A stretch of 64,000 nt of DNA from Pardosa pseudoannulata (GCA_032207245.1 CM063498.1:59046230-59110229), one strand, 5' to 3'; shown: positions 26,451 to 61,546, counted from the first letter of the stretch. Notes: generated from the sequence alone by a model not told the origin. Made by a program: numbers and translations.

Positions 26451-28750
26451 CAGGGGTAGGCAAAGTGGCGACCCTCATCGATTTTTAATGCGCCCTCACT
26501 GGACTAATGTAAATGTATGATAGCCAGAGCGATTTACTTACTCTTGTCAAACGGCGATATACAGCAAGTAGTCAGTTGAGTTTAGGATTGTGCATAGATT
26601 AGCAGTTTGCTAACCTTGAGCGTATCTAATAACACGCACGTATTTTTGTTAGTGTGTGATCGTATTTCGAATAGACCACGCGTAGACCATGCATTTAAAA
26701 CTACCAAGTAGTCCGAAATAATTCTTTTCTTTCAAAACCCTTCATGGATAAATGTAAAAGAAAAAGAACATATTATTTTAACGATGAAGGGGAACATTTA
26801 TATTGTTTCGTTGATTACAAAGGGAAGTGTATTTGTTTGTTGTGTAATAATAGTGTTGCAATTCCCAAGAAAAGTAATATTGAAAGACATTTTAAGACCG
26901 TTCATACCAATTTTGATAGTGACTATCCAATGAACTCTGAAATTAGAAGAAAAAAAATTATTTCTTTAAAATCTTCAAAAACTAACCAGCAAAGTTTTTT
27001 TTTTACTAAACCACTGCAACAATATAAAACAGCAACGATCGAGTCATACAAAATATCGCATCTATTAGCTAAGAATAAAAAACCATTTACAGATAGAGAA
27101 TTAGTGAAAGAAGCCATGTTAGAAACTGCTTCACTTTTGGAAGAATTTAAAAATAAAACAGAAATAGTTTCAGCTATAAACACGTTGCAATTATCAGCAC
27201 GAACTGTTACTAGAAGAAATGAAGTAATTGCGCAGAATTTGGAGGCAGAATTAGCAAAGGATATGGAAAATTGTATTTTCTTTTCGCTATAGATGGATGA
27301 ATCGACAGACGTAACAAATATATCACAATTAGCAATTTGCTTGAATATGGTATTTTCTGATTTTACAACAAAAGAAGAATTCCTTAAAGTTCTGCATTAA
27401 AGGGAATCACCAGAGGAGAAGATATCTTTTCTACTTTTAAAAAGTATATAACATATGTAAAATTATCTATACAAAAGTTATCGTCAATTACAACAGACGG
27501 GGCACCAGCGATGACGGGTAAGAAAAAAGGATTTATTGCCTTATGTAGACAGGATTCCTTATTCCCTAAATTTATTTCTTATCATTGCCTCATACATCAG
27601 GAAATGTTATGCGCAAAAAACAATCGGTTTTCAACACGTATTTACGATAGTAATAAAAATTATTAATTCCATAAGATCGGGAGCTATGCAACACAGATTG
27701 TTTAAATTACTTTTAGAAGATGAGGACGTTCAGTTCACAGATCTTCTTTTACATACTGAAGTGAGGTAGCTGAGCGAGGTAAAATACTTGAGCGGTTTAT
27801 CATGCTTTTACCACAAATAAAGGAATTTATTGCATCAAGAGGCGAATTTTACGAGCAATTAGAAAATAAGGATTGGCTAATCGACCTCGGATTTCTGACA
27901 AATATAACGGCAAAGTTGAATGAATTAAATTTAAAAATACAAGTGAAAAATCAGCATATCACTGACATGATTAGTGCAGTAAATGCATTCAAATGCAAGT
28001 TAGTGTTGTTGAAATCCCATCTATTGAAAAAATTATTATCACATTTTCCAAATATAAAATATACTGTTGAGAGTTTAAATTTGAATATGAAAATTTTACT
28101 GCTACATCATATTTAGAAATTATAGATAAGCTAATAGAAGAGTTTTCTTCTAGATTTGAAGACTTTGCAGCATTAGAACCCGTTCTAAGATTTTTCATAA
28201 ATCCATTTAGTGTTACTGAAGATGATGTCTTTGAAATGTTTCAGTGTATTTCGAGCTTAATAATATCGAAGACCTAGAATTAGAAATAATAAACTTGCAA
28301 AGTGATATTATTTTAAAAGCGCATAGTAATGATAAAATGTTTTGGAACTTAGTCGATGAAAATAAGTATCCTATTTTAAGGAAATGTGCTCTAAAATTTA
28401 TTCATATTGTGCAACAACATACAATTGCGAGTCTTTGTTCTCAAATATGAAATATATGAAATCAAAATACCGAACAAAGCTTAATGACTCACATTTAGAT
28501 AATTGTTTAAGGACCGGGAACTCTAAATATATCCCCAATTATAAGAAATTAGCTGAAAATATGGGCACCCAAGTTTCACACTGAATTATATGTATCATTA
28601 TGTATGACACCAACAAAACAAAGTTATAAAAAATATGTTTTTTTTTAATGCTTATTTATACCTGTTGATTATCTGTAAAATATGCGCCCTCGGTGATTTT
28701 CAAATTTAGTATTGTTTCCTTAAGAACAAACAGGTTGCCGACCCTTGCTG
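26451..28750 (+). mobile_element. 2.3-kb BED-finger hAT transposon inserted in the LINE
   Basis: Left terminus CAGGGGTAGGCAAAGTGG, right terminus (reversed) CAGCAAGGGTCGGCAACCTG. TGTAGA is repeated at both borders (26444-26449 and 28749-28754), part of an eroded 8-bp duplication. Removing the element rejoins the LINE endonuclease frame (IFSL to HDTIFPKN), which proves the insertion. The orientation is opposite to the LINE. Confidence 0.88.
26744..28584 (+). pseudogene. broken hAT transposase (ZBED5/FAM200-like)
   Basis: 26744-27292 keeps the BED finger (C31-x2-C34, H49-x4-H54) and its downstream linker. After a stop at 27290 come MDESTDVTNISQLAICLNMV, the TTDGAPAMTG motif near 27490-27520, and LLHTEVR followed by TAG where the family has Trp. 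Then comes a long helical region (27802-28116), FWNLVDENKYPILRKCALKF (28349-28408), and in another frame the hAT dimerisation motif CESLFSNMKYMKSKYRTKLN. At least one stop and several frameshifts make it non-functional. The order and spacing are those of animal hAT transposases of about 600 residues. Confidence 0.88.
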
Positions 28751-28751
28751 T

Positions 28752-28900
28752 AGACTAAAAATGTCGATGTCATAAGACTCTAAGAAGTTGCGTAATTCGT
28801 TGTAGAAAGGCATTGTGCGTTCCAGTGAACAATTTTAAGCTCATTGAGGACTATTGGGTGTCTAGCCAAGATTCTCCGCCGGATCATAGAATTCGGCTAC
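28752..28900 (-). pseudogene. LINE endonuclease N-terminus
   Basis: The minus strand encodes LNELKIVHWNAQCLSTT and ESYDIDIFSL, the conserved start of the apurinic-type endonuclease of Jockey-like LINEs. It lies between the hAT at 26451-28750 and the gap at 28901. Confidence 0.75.
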
Positions 28901-29000
28901 NNNNNNNNNNNNNNNNNNNNNNNNNNNNNNNNNNNNNNNNNNNNNNNNNNNNNNNNNNNNNNNNNNNNNNNNNNNNNNNNNNNNNNNNNNNNNNNNNNNN
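28901..29000. other. assembly gap (100 N)
   Basis: Exactly 100 unknown bases, the customary size for a gap of unknown length. It lies inside the LINE, between the ORF1 part and the endonuclease part, so both sides are repetitive. Confidence 0.99.
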
Positions 29001-29830
29001 CTCCTAGGTGGGTCAATTAACTACGGAATAATCAGTACTTGAGTGTAGTTTGAAGCAAATTTTAATATACGAAAGAAATTATCTTGACGCAAGGTGAGTT
29101 GACCTTTAATTTGAACCAGATTTCTAACATATCCATTTACGGAATGGCCTAGTCCAGTGTTTCCCAAAACTTTTGACATGTGTACCCCAAAATGAATTTT
29201 AATAACAATCAAAAATATTTTTTTTTTTTTGTGACATACACAAAATAAGAAATGAGAAATAAAATTATTCATAATAAAATATAAATGAAAGTTATATTGT
29301 AAGTAACATTTATTTGGATCAATGAGAAGGATGAAACTGTTTGTGCTGAGATGACAGATCGTCATAATTTGGTTCCCTGTTTGTCAATTTTAACTTCAGA
29401 TGTGGTTCCTCATCCAATAGTCTGTTCCTTTTTTTTTTCGACTTAATCTTTCCAAATGCTGTATTATGCATTTCAGAGTATCAGCATGGTTTTTAATAAT
29501 CAAACTTGTTATAAATTCTTGAAGAGATGGAAAAGTGCCTACTTCTCCACAGATGAATGAGCCTTCTTTTATTTTGGACACAGTCGCATGATTTTCAGTA
29601 GGGGTGACTTTCAACCCAGTTGTACCCCCAGCAATCTCTTATTGTACCCCTGGGAATACGCGTATCCTACTTTGGGAAACAATGGCCTAGTCCAAAATAC
29701 CGTCTGATATTGTATGATCCCCCCATTTAGGATGATAGTTTCTTCACCCAGGGTATAGATCAAGATCATCTCGTGGACCACTGAGACACCTGCTTCAACC
29801 CTCAAGGCTGCTATTACTATCTTATATGTT
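29001..29830 (-). pseudogene. LINE ORF1 (gag-like) zinc-knuckle region, split by a hAT derivative
   Basis: On the minus strand, 29815-29693 (EAGVSVVHEMILIYTLGEE to VFWTRP) continues after the inserted element at 29146-29021 (FGHSVNGYVRN, VQIKGQLTLRQD). The pattern follows the CQRFGHS and CVKCAGPHLT zinc-knuckle stretch of Jockey ORF1, but the cysteines are mutated. The upper limit of the LINE was not resolved. Confidence 0.6.
29155..29684. mobile_element. 530-bp non-autonomous hAT element in LINE ORF1
   Basis: Termini CAGTGTTTCCCAAAAC and reversed CATTGTTTCCCAAAGT. A perfect 8-bp target duplication GCCTAGTC occurs at 29147-29154 and 29685-29692. On the minus strand 29614-29396 retains a short stretch of the hAT transposase interior (TFPSLQEFITSLIIKN, LKCIIQHLERLS, YWMRN), so it derives by internal deletion from an autonomous copy. 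Confidence 0.92.
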
Positions 29831-29960
29831 AGATATCTATTACTTTTATCTTGTATACTAACTTATTGCAATACTATTAAACAATTTGTCATACCAATTG
29901 TTGTAGCACTTTCATCTGGGCGACCCTTATACAAGTTCATTTTAACCATTTTTTTTTTAA

Positions 29961-30290
29961 TGAGCCGCGGTAGCTCAGTCGGCAAAGGCAACGATATCGT
30001 AACCGAGAGGTTGCGGGTTCGGAACCTCTCGGTTTGTTAAATGTAATCGGAACCTGTGTGTTTGTTAAAGGTGACTGGGGCACGTAAAATATATTCATGG
30101 TCACAATGTCCTTCAACTTCTCGTGGGTCTTCTGCTTGGTCCCTGCTTCAAAATTACGAGGACCTACTTGAGCGAAGTCGTTCTTTCACCTTAATGGTAC
30201 TCATTAAAACGAAAGGCGCACCCCTTGGCCTTAATACGAGAGCCGGCAGGCTCAATCGTGCTTGGGTTGTTCAAGTGGAGAAACATTTTT
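29961..30290 (+). mobile_element. tRNA-derived SINE of a second type
   Basis: Starts with GAGCCGCGGTAGCTCAGTCGG (A box TAGCTCAGTCGG) and has a B box GGGTTCGGAACCTC at about 30015-30028. The acceptor ends do not pair and the anticodon arm is not tRNA-like, so it is not a functional tRNA gene. Its body, GC-richer than the flanks, extends to about 30290 (AGAGCCGGCAGGCTC). It lies about 100 bases from USP exon 5. Confidence 0.6.
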
Positions 30291-30389
30291 TAATGCTTTT
30301 AAATGTAGAATATAAATAACTATATACATAGTTAATATTCCTCACGTCTTATTTCTAAAGTACACTAAAAATATCCAGAAATTCCTTAC

Positions 30390-50886
<20,497 letters not shown>

Positions 50887-50937
50887 AATCTGTTAGAGCT
50901 GCAGCACCCCCAATTACGTAGAGCACATACTATGGAC

Positions 50938-52670
50938 CCTGCAAGAAAAAACAACTTTTATTTAGGCTCGTTTTTATTCTTTTGCTTTAATGAAAACGTT
51001 AGAAAATTAAAACATTTTGCACAAGGAGTCATGATATATAGTGAACTTAGTGAATCCTTAGTGAGTCACTATAGTGAACATAGCACTATAGTGAGTCATT
51101 GTCCTTTTGCACAAGGAGTCGCTGAGTGATAGTGACGTGGAGTCCCTATCACTCAGGGTGTCATTTTATAGTTCAGTAGATCTCAAACTGCTTTGCTTTT
51201 TGGCGCCTTTTCTAGATCTACATTTTTCAAAAGGCGCCTGAAGCAAGATTCCAACAAGCAGATTTTTGGAGTCCATTGGGATGTATTGTATTCATAAGGG
51301 CTATTTTTAATAAAAAAAGACAATTTTTATTTAAGTAAAAATAAATAAAATACATCTCAGGTCATATTCTAATTTCTCTATTGACGCCATTTAACGATAT
51401 TTCCTCTTTATACTACACTTTAATAAAATCGCATTGTATGTCTGTCTACGCCTAATTCTTCGCTTACTCTCCGATTTCTAACTGAGCGAAAAATTTGTAC
51501 ATTAATATATTTTCGATGACAAAACATGAAAAATCGTTAAATTGCCTCACCAAAGAAAAATTGAATCTTTTTAATAATAAACATCGAATTTATAGAATTA
51601 TTTTTCCCCTCTACATATGAATTGGTGACTCGGAGATGAAATGTTCCGTTTACACGCTGACAATCCGGGTTCCATTCCAGAAAAATAAAGTGTAGTTTTA
51701 AAGTTTTTATTTACATTTTATTTTAATTCTTACAATACTTCATCCTGTTTGATAAAAAAAGGTCTATTCTTTTTAATTATGGAAGAAAAATATTTTTTTA
51801 TCACAACAATATTTAGTTGATATAACTTTGTATTGGGCGTTCATCTGTGTTTAATTAAGCTTAATTAACATTAAAAAGTAACATGATTAAGGAATATAAA
51901 ATTTCTTTAATTTTCTGTACTTAATCAGATGTCTTTTTAATATATTTTACAATTAAAATGTGATCACAACCCCAAATCCCATAAAACTGACATACATTTA
52001 TATGGAACATGAATATATGAAATGTCTAACGGAGATCGTGCAAAGATATTTTTTTCTTACTGCCTGAGCTTGATGTCGAAACCTAGGAAGATGAATTAAA
52101 ATATAAATAAAATTATGAAAGTTATGTAATGTATAATAACGGCGGAGGAAAAGAAAAAAGTTGACCATTGCTATAAAAGCCTGTCTCCTATTTGACCTTC
52201 TTCCCGCTCTCTCCTCAGAATAATTTATTATGAGAATTGGATGTTTCTCAGTGTATTTAATATGCAATTTACATTTCATGTTTAATAAGGAAGCAGTTTC
52301 AATTATTGGGGGGTCTAAACGGGGTAAGAGAGATCCGTTGTAGTATCGAAGAAACCGTGAGAAATTCACTGTAATCGGAACAGGATGTAATCCATTTTTT
52401 TTTCTTCAGTGTCTGATATTTTTATCTTTTGCGATTTTCAACGCTACTAAAAGAAATGAACTTATTTTTTTAAGAAAACATATTCACATTATGACATAAT
52501 TTGAAACGGTTTTTTTTCTCGACAGTGAGTGCTTCCATATTTTCCTTTATTCAAAATTAGCTTTAAACTAGTTATTGTGACTTGCATACTTAATCGCTAT
52601 CCGTAACCTTGTCTAATATATAATGCCACTTTACACTACAGCTTAGATTGAAATTATATATGCGCATCGA
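50938..52670. other. upstream of the USP coding start
   Basis: Begins just beyond the minus-strand 5' UTR acceptor at 50939-50940. Contains a short duplication (TTTTGCACAAGGAGTC near 51015 and 51105) with AGTGA-rich sequence between the copies. No further exon recognised. Confidence 0.5.
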
Positions 52671-52971
52671 GGACAGTAACTAGGGAGGAGAGCTTCAGCT
52701 CCCCCCCCCTCTTTAGCAAACTGTAATGTATAATACAGTAGCCAATTTTAAAATATCTGTTTAAAACAGCATATTTTATCAAAATTTAAAATTTTAAATA
52801 AAAATTTCAATTTTTATTTTCTTTCTAATTTTAATATTCACAATCCAAATTTCTGTGTATATTTTCTAATTTATTAAAACTTTTACTCCTAGTATTTTAT
52901 GTACAGTCTGTATCGGTCATATGGTCAGCTAACGGTCCAGAAAAATCAGACCATATATAAGCGGGATGACC

Positions 52972-53001
52972 ATATATGCGGAACAATACAACCCTATTGT
53001 T

Positions 53002-53011
<10 letters not shown>
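52972..53011. repeat. perfect 16-bp hairpin at the Tigger terminus
   Basis: ATATATGCGGAACAAT and ATTGTTCCGCATATAT pair perfectly around the 8-base loop ACAACCCT. The right arm leads into the (TA)n array. Confidence 0.9.

Positions 53012-53092
<81 letters not shown>
53006..53092. repeat. (TA)n microsatellite
   Basis: About 43 uninterrupted TA units. Confidence 0.97.
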
Positions 53093-53099
<7 letters not shown>

Positions 53100-53247
53100 A
53101 AACTTAATAGTTTTTATTGGTGTTAAGTTTATTATACTTTTAAAATGAACTTCATGTTTTTTAGTTTAAAAAATATTGAAATATATAATTGGTTCAGTCC
53201 AATTTCAGCAATTTTACCCAGACTCAATTCTGGCTACTGCCCTCATG

Positions 53248-56200
53248 TGTGTGAGAGTAAAGATATTTTATACGTCATCTCAGATTTTAAAGATTTCAGA
53301 CGCTCGTTTTCTGTTACATAATTGATAATTTTGTTGAATTAAAAAGATTAGAAAGCAGAATTTTTAAATAAATTTTACCCATACTTAAATTCCTACATTT
53401 GTTACGTATTTAATAATTGTTTTTAATTCATATACTGGTCAAACCTCTCTAGAAAATTTACTATTGTATATCAGTTTTTTATTAATAATATTTAACATTT
53501 GTTTTAGTTTTTTACAGAATTTTGTTTTATTTATTGCTTTACATTTTTGGTGGAAAGGAAAGGGGTTCCGTAAGAAAAAAATGTACAAGGCCCCAAAAGT
53601 AGTTTAATCCAGCTTTGACGTTAGTCCAGCAAAAAGTAGTCCGTATTGCTCCTAGCTGAACTTTAAAATGTTTCATACATTTTAGCATACATGCCTCATT
53701 CCGCCTGTTCTTTAGAATCCCGATATCTTAGTCCAACAGTCGCCAAATAATGGTCCACAAAACATTTTGGATGGTCCATAAAATAATGAATGACTGTTTA
53801 ATGAAAGCTAATTATTGTAGGCTGCTAAATCTATATTTTAGTCATCTTTGTCAAGATCTTATTTTTAACATTCTATAAAAGTTGAATACCCATCATTCAG
53901 CGAGAAAGCACTAAAATTTAATTCAATTTTCAACACCAAATTTGAGCGAAAAACGTTTTCATCTGTCACAGCAATTAAAACTCGATATCGCAGCTCTCCG
54001 TCTTCCAGTGACGTCATTGTAGCCAAAACTCCACATACGAAAGTTAGATAAGCAAAAAGTACCTCTTATCACAATAAAAATGAGTAATGTACTAGTTTTA
54101 TTAATTACAATATTACGATAATATATGCATTTTTGTATTAATAAAATAAAAGTTTCTGATTACTATTCTATAAATATATTGACTTTTTTTATTTTAAATT
54201 CATATAATTAATGGTCCACCAGGTAAAAATTATATGGTTCTTGAAATTCTAAAGTTTTCCATCGATGTCCTAGTTCTCAAATATCACCCAAAAGACGACA
54301 GGATGATATAACAACCCACACGGCCATTTAAAAGTACTGAAATTTAAAAAAAGAAAGGAAAGTATTCTTCTGTTCGACTCTAAAAAAGAAAGGAGTCTAC
54401 AGAAATATTCATAGCTGGAAATACCGTGCATGGCTGTCAAGGCATGAATCATTCATTCAACGAATTTGTCACTCACCAAAAATCAATGACGATCGAATAT
54501 AACGCCCGGCACTGAGAGCAGCACTTAACGAAAATGAAAGGACTGTGGTCAGAAGCCGATTATTAGATTGTCCCAACTCAGACACGTACTGTCTAAATAT
54601 ATTGCACGCGGTTACAGAAATATATAGGCTGAAGAATGCTGTTATCGATTTTTCGGGTCGTGGGGGGACTGATACAGAGAAGTCGCGTGAGAAATGTGCA
54701 CATTAAATGGACTTAGTTACATTATCATGTGAGGGTGGGTTATTTTAATACATAAACAATTATAAACCCAACTATTTCTTTTAGCTGAAATACTCATTCT
54801 AGAATATTTACTTTTTGTTTAACACGCTAGCTCATTTATTATATGAAAATCAAAGGGAATATTATTTTAAAAATTATTGCACTTGAAATGGTACTTTAGA
54901 TAACGTAGAAAAAAATTTTTTTTTTAGAGTTATCATTTTAAGTAAAATTCAAGGAGCCTCAGACAAGCCTTGAATGGCTGCAATTTAAACAAAATAGTGT
55001 ATTTAGATAAGTTTTGTACTGAAATTTTACATTGTTAGAAATGGTATTTCCAACAATTATTGTTAGCAAAGAAACAAAAATCTCAACACAAAATACTTTC
55101 TGGATTATCTGTATACATTTGTTCAAAACAAATCCTAAATATCAATCTCGTTAATGCCAACTGTTATGAAGAATTCAATCAAATTTGGAGCTACATGAGG
55201 CTTAGATACATAAAGGGTTTCACTGAAAATAAAAGTTTATTTAAAAAATTACTACTAACTACATTTTCATTCTAAATTAGGACCCCTCTCCCACATACAA
55301 GGGAGCTGAAGGATTAAAAAGGTCCATTTGTCCCTTAAGCAAGAAGCTGTTCTGGTACCAAGTAGAATAATTTTGTAAACCGCAAACCACTTTCATTATT
55401 CAGTTATATATTTAAGTCCCCTATATCCGAGATTACAATCATACAATTTGCTTTATAGTGATTTCTTTGAGTCCTAAATCCTCTATTAAATTATAAGCAT
55501 ATCTTTTTTTATAAAATTCTTTAAGGGAATCTAATTAGATGCCCTTAAAGTTGGACAGCTTCTCGATTACCCAACCATGCAATTATGATTGTGCTAAATA
55601 CTTTTATTTCCGAATATCTGTTAAATATATCCGAGGATAACAAGGTTCCTGATAAATTTACAAACATTTTTAAATCTGAATCATCGATGTGCTTTTTATT
55701 GGTTATACATTTTACATATATATTTTAGATATATTAATATCAAAGGCGTAACGAGAAATTTTCTATGGGGGTTGGGTTCTTCCTTTTAAACTCATATTTC
55801 ACCACTAATACAGACAAGTATATTAATATTTAGCTGTTGTATATGCTGTATACATATCTTAGAAGACTAGCATATAGCCCGTCATATAAGATCAGTAAAA
55901 TTTTTAATTTTCCGACATTGTAAAGTACCCTATGAAGCAGGTAATAAAATGGTTTGTGTTTTGGCTGAGAATTATCTAGTACACGCTTAATAATGTGTTT
56001 ATCTTCATACTACTCTAAAGTCTCCCTACATATGGCAATTTGTCTCAACGTCACGAACTACTATAATGACCTTCCCATTCATTTTCATTTTTACAACAGT
56101 CAATAGACAAACAATAAACAGCCCTTCAGTTTGAAATTAAAGGCAGAATTGTCATAATTTGAGAATTTGCCCTACCGCGTGAATGCAGTTTAGAATCACA

Positions 56201-57212
56201 CTGAATTCATTTAGTCAAACCTCGTGGTTATGTATAAAAAACAAACGCACAAACGAACAAACTTCTTAATTTTCAAAGATATATAACTTAAACTCTAGAT
56301 GTTTATTAATCCGTGAAATAGACTCCTAGACTTTTAGGAAAAGAATTTGTTGTTAATACCGGTTGTAAAATTTTCATTGCAATAAAAAATAATCGATTAT
56401 TAAATTTGAAATTATCACTTATATACTTAATCTATTATTTAATGCAAATATAAAAGAAAATTATTTGCTTAATATGTAAGTTCAGCGATAAAACTTATGA
56501 AAATAATGCACGCGATATTTAAATCATTTAAAATAAGAAATGATTACATGAGATGGTTAAAGGAATGACGTCATAATGCTAAAAAATTGTAATTTTTACT
56601 TATTTATTGTGTGGATAAATTGATAAATTTAATCGCCTGCCTTAGCCGGTGAATTCATTCCAGGTCCAACCGCTTCATAAATTGGTGGACAGACGGACAG
56701 ATAACTTAGGCTATTATTATATAAGGGATGATATAATCCTAGATACAACTAATGCTCTGTCAGCAATATCCATTATTATATTCGCAAATTTTTCTAGTAT
56801 TTTTCCGAAAGAATTTCCTCGTCAACTTAACTAGGTCTTCTAGATTAAGACGAATTGTTCAGTACATATTTTCTCCTCCTCTGCTCTATATAGGCACAAT
56901 CGAATACAGAGATAATAATCACATTAAACTTATAAGAAAGATTTATCACCGAGCCATTAACAAATCGGAAACATTCACAACGCATTTTCATAAACGGCGA
57001 TTAATCTCCATCCATTGAAAAGCATTCATAAGAGAGAGAGCCCTAAATCACTTAAACAATATCCTTCGGAATACTATCGAATAAAGAACCAAACAAAGAT
57101 CAAAATCCATCAAATGGGTGGAGAATGCTATCCGTACGCGTGGCACTCAAAAATTATTATCCACTTATCGCCTCTTGATGCAATTTTTTTTCCTTTTTTG
57201 AGTCTCCCCCCT
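53248..57212. other. AT-rich region, nothing recognised
   Basis: No coding homology. A stretch near 55740-55790 (GGCGTAACGAG, then CTATGGGGGTTGGG) resembles the start of a DNA element end, but no partner end was located. Confidence 0.5.
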
Positions 57213-57600
57213 TTATTGTGAGTGTTTAATCATAACAGGCTGTCTGGGGCGCCCTCTCCGAATCTCGCGAGTACTACTGCAGCAACAGCCGTCGTCATTG
57301 TTGGTGCGCCAGGCTGTAAAAATGTAGGACAAGGGAGGTGATGGGTTCAAAGGGTTAGAGCGAGCTGGACTGACTAGTTTCGACAACGAGAGTTGGAAAA
57401 AGAGCCGACTCGTTATTGGATCAGGCGCTCGATCGAGAGCTTTTGTAATCGCTGGGAGAAACAGGTGTAATGATCGAATGATTGCAAACTGTGATAAAAT
57501 TACCATGGAACGTGCGCAAATGGTTTTCAAATTCTCAACCGAAATGCGCAAAAAAGGAAAAAAAAATTGCCAAATCAGAACAACCCGATAACACATTTCT
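57213..57600. other. GC-richer island with TCTCGCGA motif
   Basis: Contains TCTCGCGA near 57263, a motif enriched in core promoters of housekeeping genes, plus several CG dinucleotides. It is a candidate promoter or non-coding first exon of the USP gene, which needs at least one more 5' exon. The 127-residue open frame on the minus strand has no recognisable domain. Confidence 0.3.
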
Positions 57601-58680
57601 CACAATATTATTTCTGTAATACTACACTTGCTCAGCGACAGAAAACAAATGCCTGGAATACAGATTTTAAATAAATGTAAGTACAAAACAAAAGCTAAAT
57701 AGAAATGCCAGTATTGCAACTTAAGAGTTTGTCCTGCCACGTTCTAATTCAAATATTAGTTAAATTATATAATAAAATAAAATTATTGACTACTATTCTC
57801 AAGCTTATCTCAACAAACATCCTTCCTGTAATTACGATGACAGAAGGAAGGAAAAGATTAACAAAATGGTACAATTTTGTTAGTGTATTCAACTGTTCAG
57901 ACACAAAAAGTTGGACCTATAGCTTTGTAAATTACAAGTTACTTTTAGAGTCTCTTTGGAATGTTTTGCCCCACCAGAATCTTAGATTAAAAAATGTAAT
58001 ACAAGAAAGATTTAGTTACAGGTTTTAAAAATTATCTTAAAATCATTTTAAAACTGGTTTCAATTTTATGCTTTACTGTTAAAAGTTTCAGGGTTAGAGA
58101 GTATGGCCCAGACGATCCTGTTTGAACCATGCTCCCGAAAGTCCTGAGGTTTGAAAAATAAGTTTGCTTGCAATTGATTTTGGCAAAAACTATGCGTCAA
58201 AATTATTACCACAGACGATATGCTTCAAATAGATGTTTGGTGATGTCTAAATTTTCAACGATAAGCTTACAATTTCCTCGGTATTTTTATGTTTTAATGA
58301 TATATATGTAATACGGGCGAGACTCATTCAAAATCACAACACAGTTTATTTCTGGTAAGAAACATTAATTCCGTACAACAGGCAAGCCTTTTACAGCATC
58401 GTGCACATAGACAATGCGATCCCGCACATACACTTTTCAAGTAGGGATTCCTCAGGTAAAAAGACTACGAATAATCCCTAAGCACATTTAATCAAGTGAT
58501 AAAAAATACCCATGTTTAAAGAGAACGCAATAACTATTGGCTGAAGTAGTACAGACAGAGTCTGAATTAAGTCTTAGCGTGTCTGGAGGGAAAAATCAGA
58601 ATTACCGCGCAAACCCCGAACTTACTTTATGAATAAAAGTTATTAAATATTAAAATACGTAAATAAGGGATTTTAATATT

Positions 58681-60810
<2,130 letters not shown>

Positions 60811-61546
60811 CAGGCTTGCAACTGCTGAGGTATTTTCAAAAAGGTGAGAAAGGTGACAAATAATACAGAATAAGTGACTAAAAAGTGACTAAACATTGAA
60901 AAAAAAAATTTTTTTCTCCTTTTCATTACAGATGCTATTAGATTTTTCTATTATTATTAAGATTTTTCTATTTATTTTAACTCTAAATCAAATGATTCAT
61001 GCAAGACATGATTTTAGCGTCAAATGCAAAAAAGGTTATAAATTTTGTATAATGCAACTCAACACTGCTTTTCATTCAAGAAAATCTATAAATTAGATTT
61101 GAAAACATAAAATACATTAATTTTAAAATCACAATTTTCTGTATATATTAATGATGTTTTGAAATATGTACATAGCTAGATTAGAGTATCTAAACAAAAA
61201 TTGTGAAGAAAAAGAGAAATGTGTGCTTTGACGTAAATTAATGTATTAAATGTACATTTCAGTACAAATGTAGATTTTAGGAACTTCTTTACGACTTTTT
61301 AAAATCACTAAATTCTGGAAACCATATGACTAATTACATTTTTTTATAAGAAAAATAAGATTAGAGCATCACATTTTTGGTCATTTATTAAAATATTTTG
61401 TTATTAATTCAGATCCTTTTTTCAACAACAGACTTCTGCTGTGATACACCATGAAAAAAGTGACTGTTTACTTAAAGTGACTAAAGTGATCAATTGTAAA
61501 AAAAAAAGTGACTAAAGGTGAGAAAAGTGACGGAATTGCAAGCCTG
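60811..61546. mobile_element. non-autonomous hAT-like element with GTGAC repeats
   Basis: The ends CAGGCTTGCAACTGC and reversed CAGGCTTGCAATTCC form inverted repeats; subterminal AAAAGTGACTAAA motifs occur in inverted arrangement. ATTCAT touches both borders (60805-60810 and 61547-61552), a 6-base remnant of a duplication. No transposase inside. Confidence 0.75.

Larger units (their letters stand above)
24418..29830 (-). mobile_element. Jockey-type LINE, decayed, interrupted by two hAT elements and a gap
   Basis: Read on the minus strand from about 29830 down: an ORF1 zinc-knuckle region (VFWTRP, interrupted, then a stretch containing GHSVNGYVRN), the assembly gap, the endonuclease N-terminus (LKIVHWNAQ; ESYDIDIFSL), a hAT insertion, the rest of the endonuclease (ARTKFNISND; GDFNAHN near 26128-26160), then reverse transcriptase. 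Coding ends near KWKI.INLGK at about 24430. The thumb region and 3' UTR are missing, so the copy is 3'-truncated, which is unusual for a LINE. Many stops and frameshifts show it is dead. Confidence 0.85.
52671..53247. mobile_element. possible inverted-repeat element with nested Tigger terminus
   Basis: The ends GAGGACAGTAACTAGG and reversed GAGGGCAGTAGCCAGA resemble each other and the GTAACTAGG end of the 38738-39374 element. Inside, 52901-52999 is a Tigger-type terminus (CAGTCTGTATCGGTCATATGG, CCATATATAAGCGG) that runs into a long (TA)n. Confidence 0.4.

Noticed and set aside
29966..30035. A functional tRNA gene
   Set aside because: A and B boxes are present, but the acceptor stem does not pair, the anticodon arm is not formed, and the sequence continues as a SINE body.
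57213..57596. A 127-residue protein on the minus strand
   Set aside because: It has no recognisable domain and an unlikely low-complexity make-up; the block is more plausibly promoter or UTR sequence.
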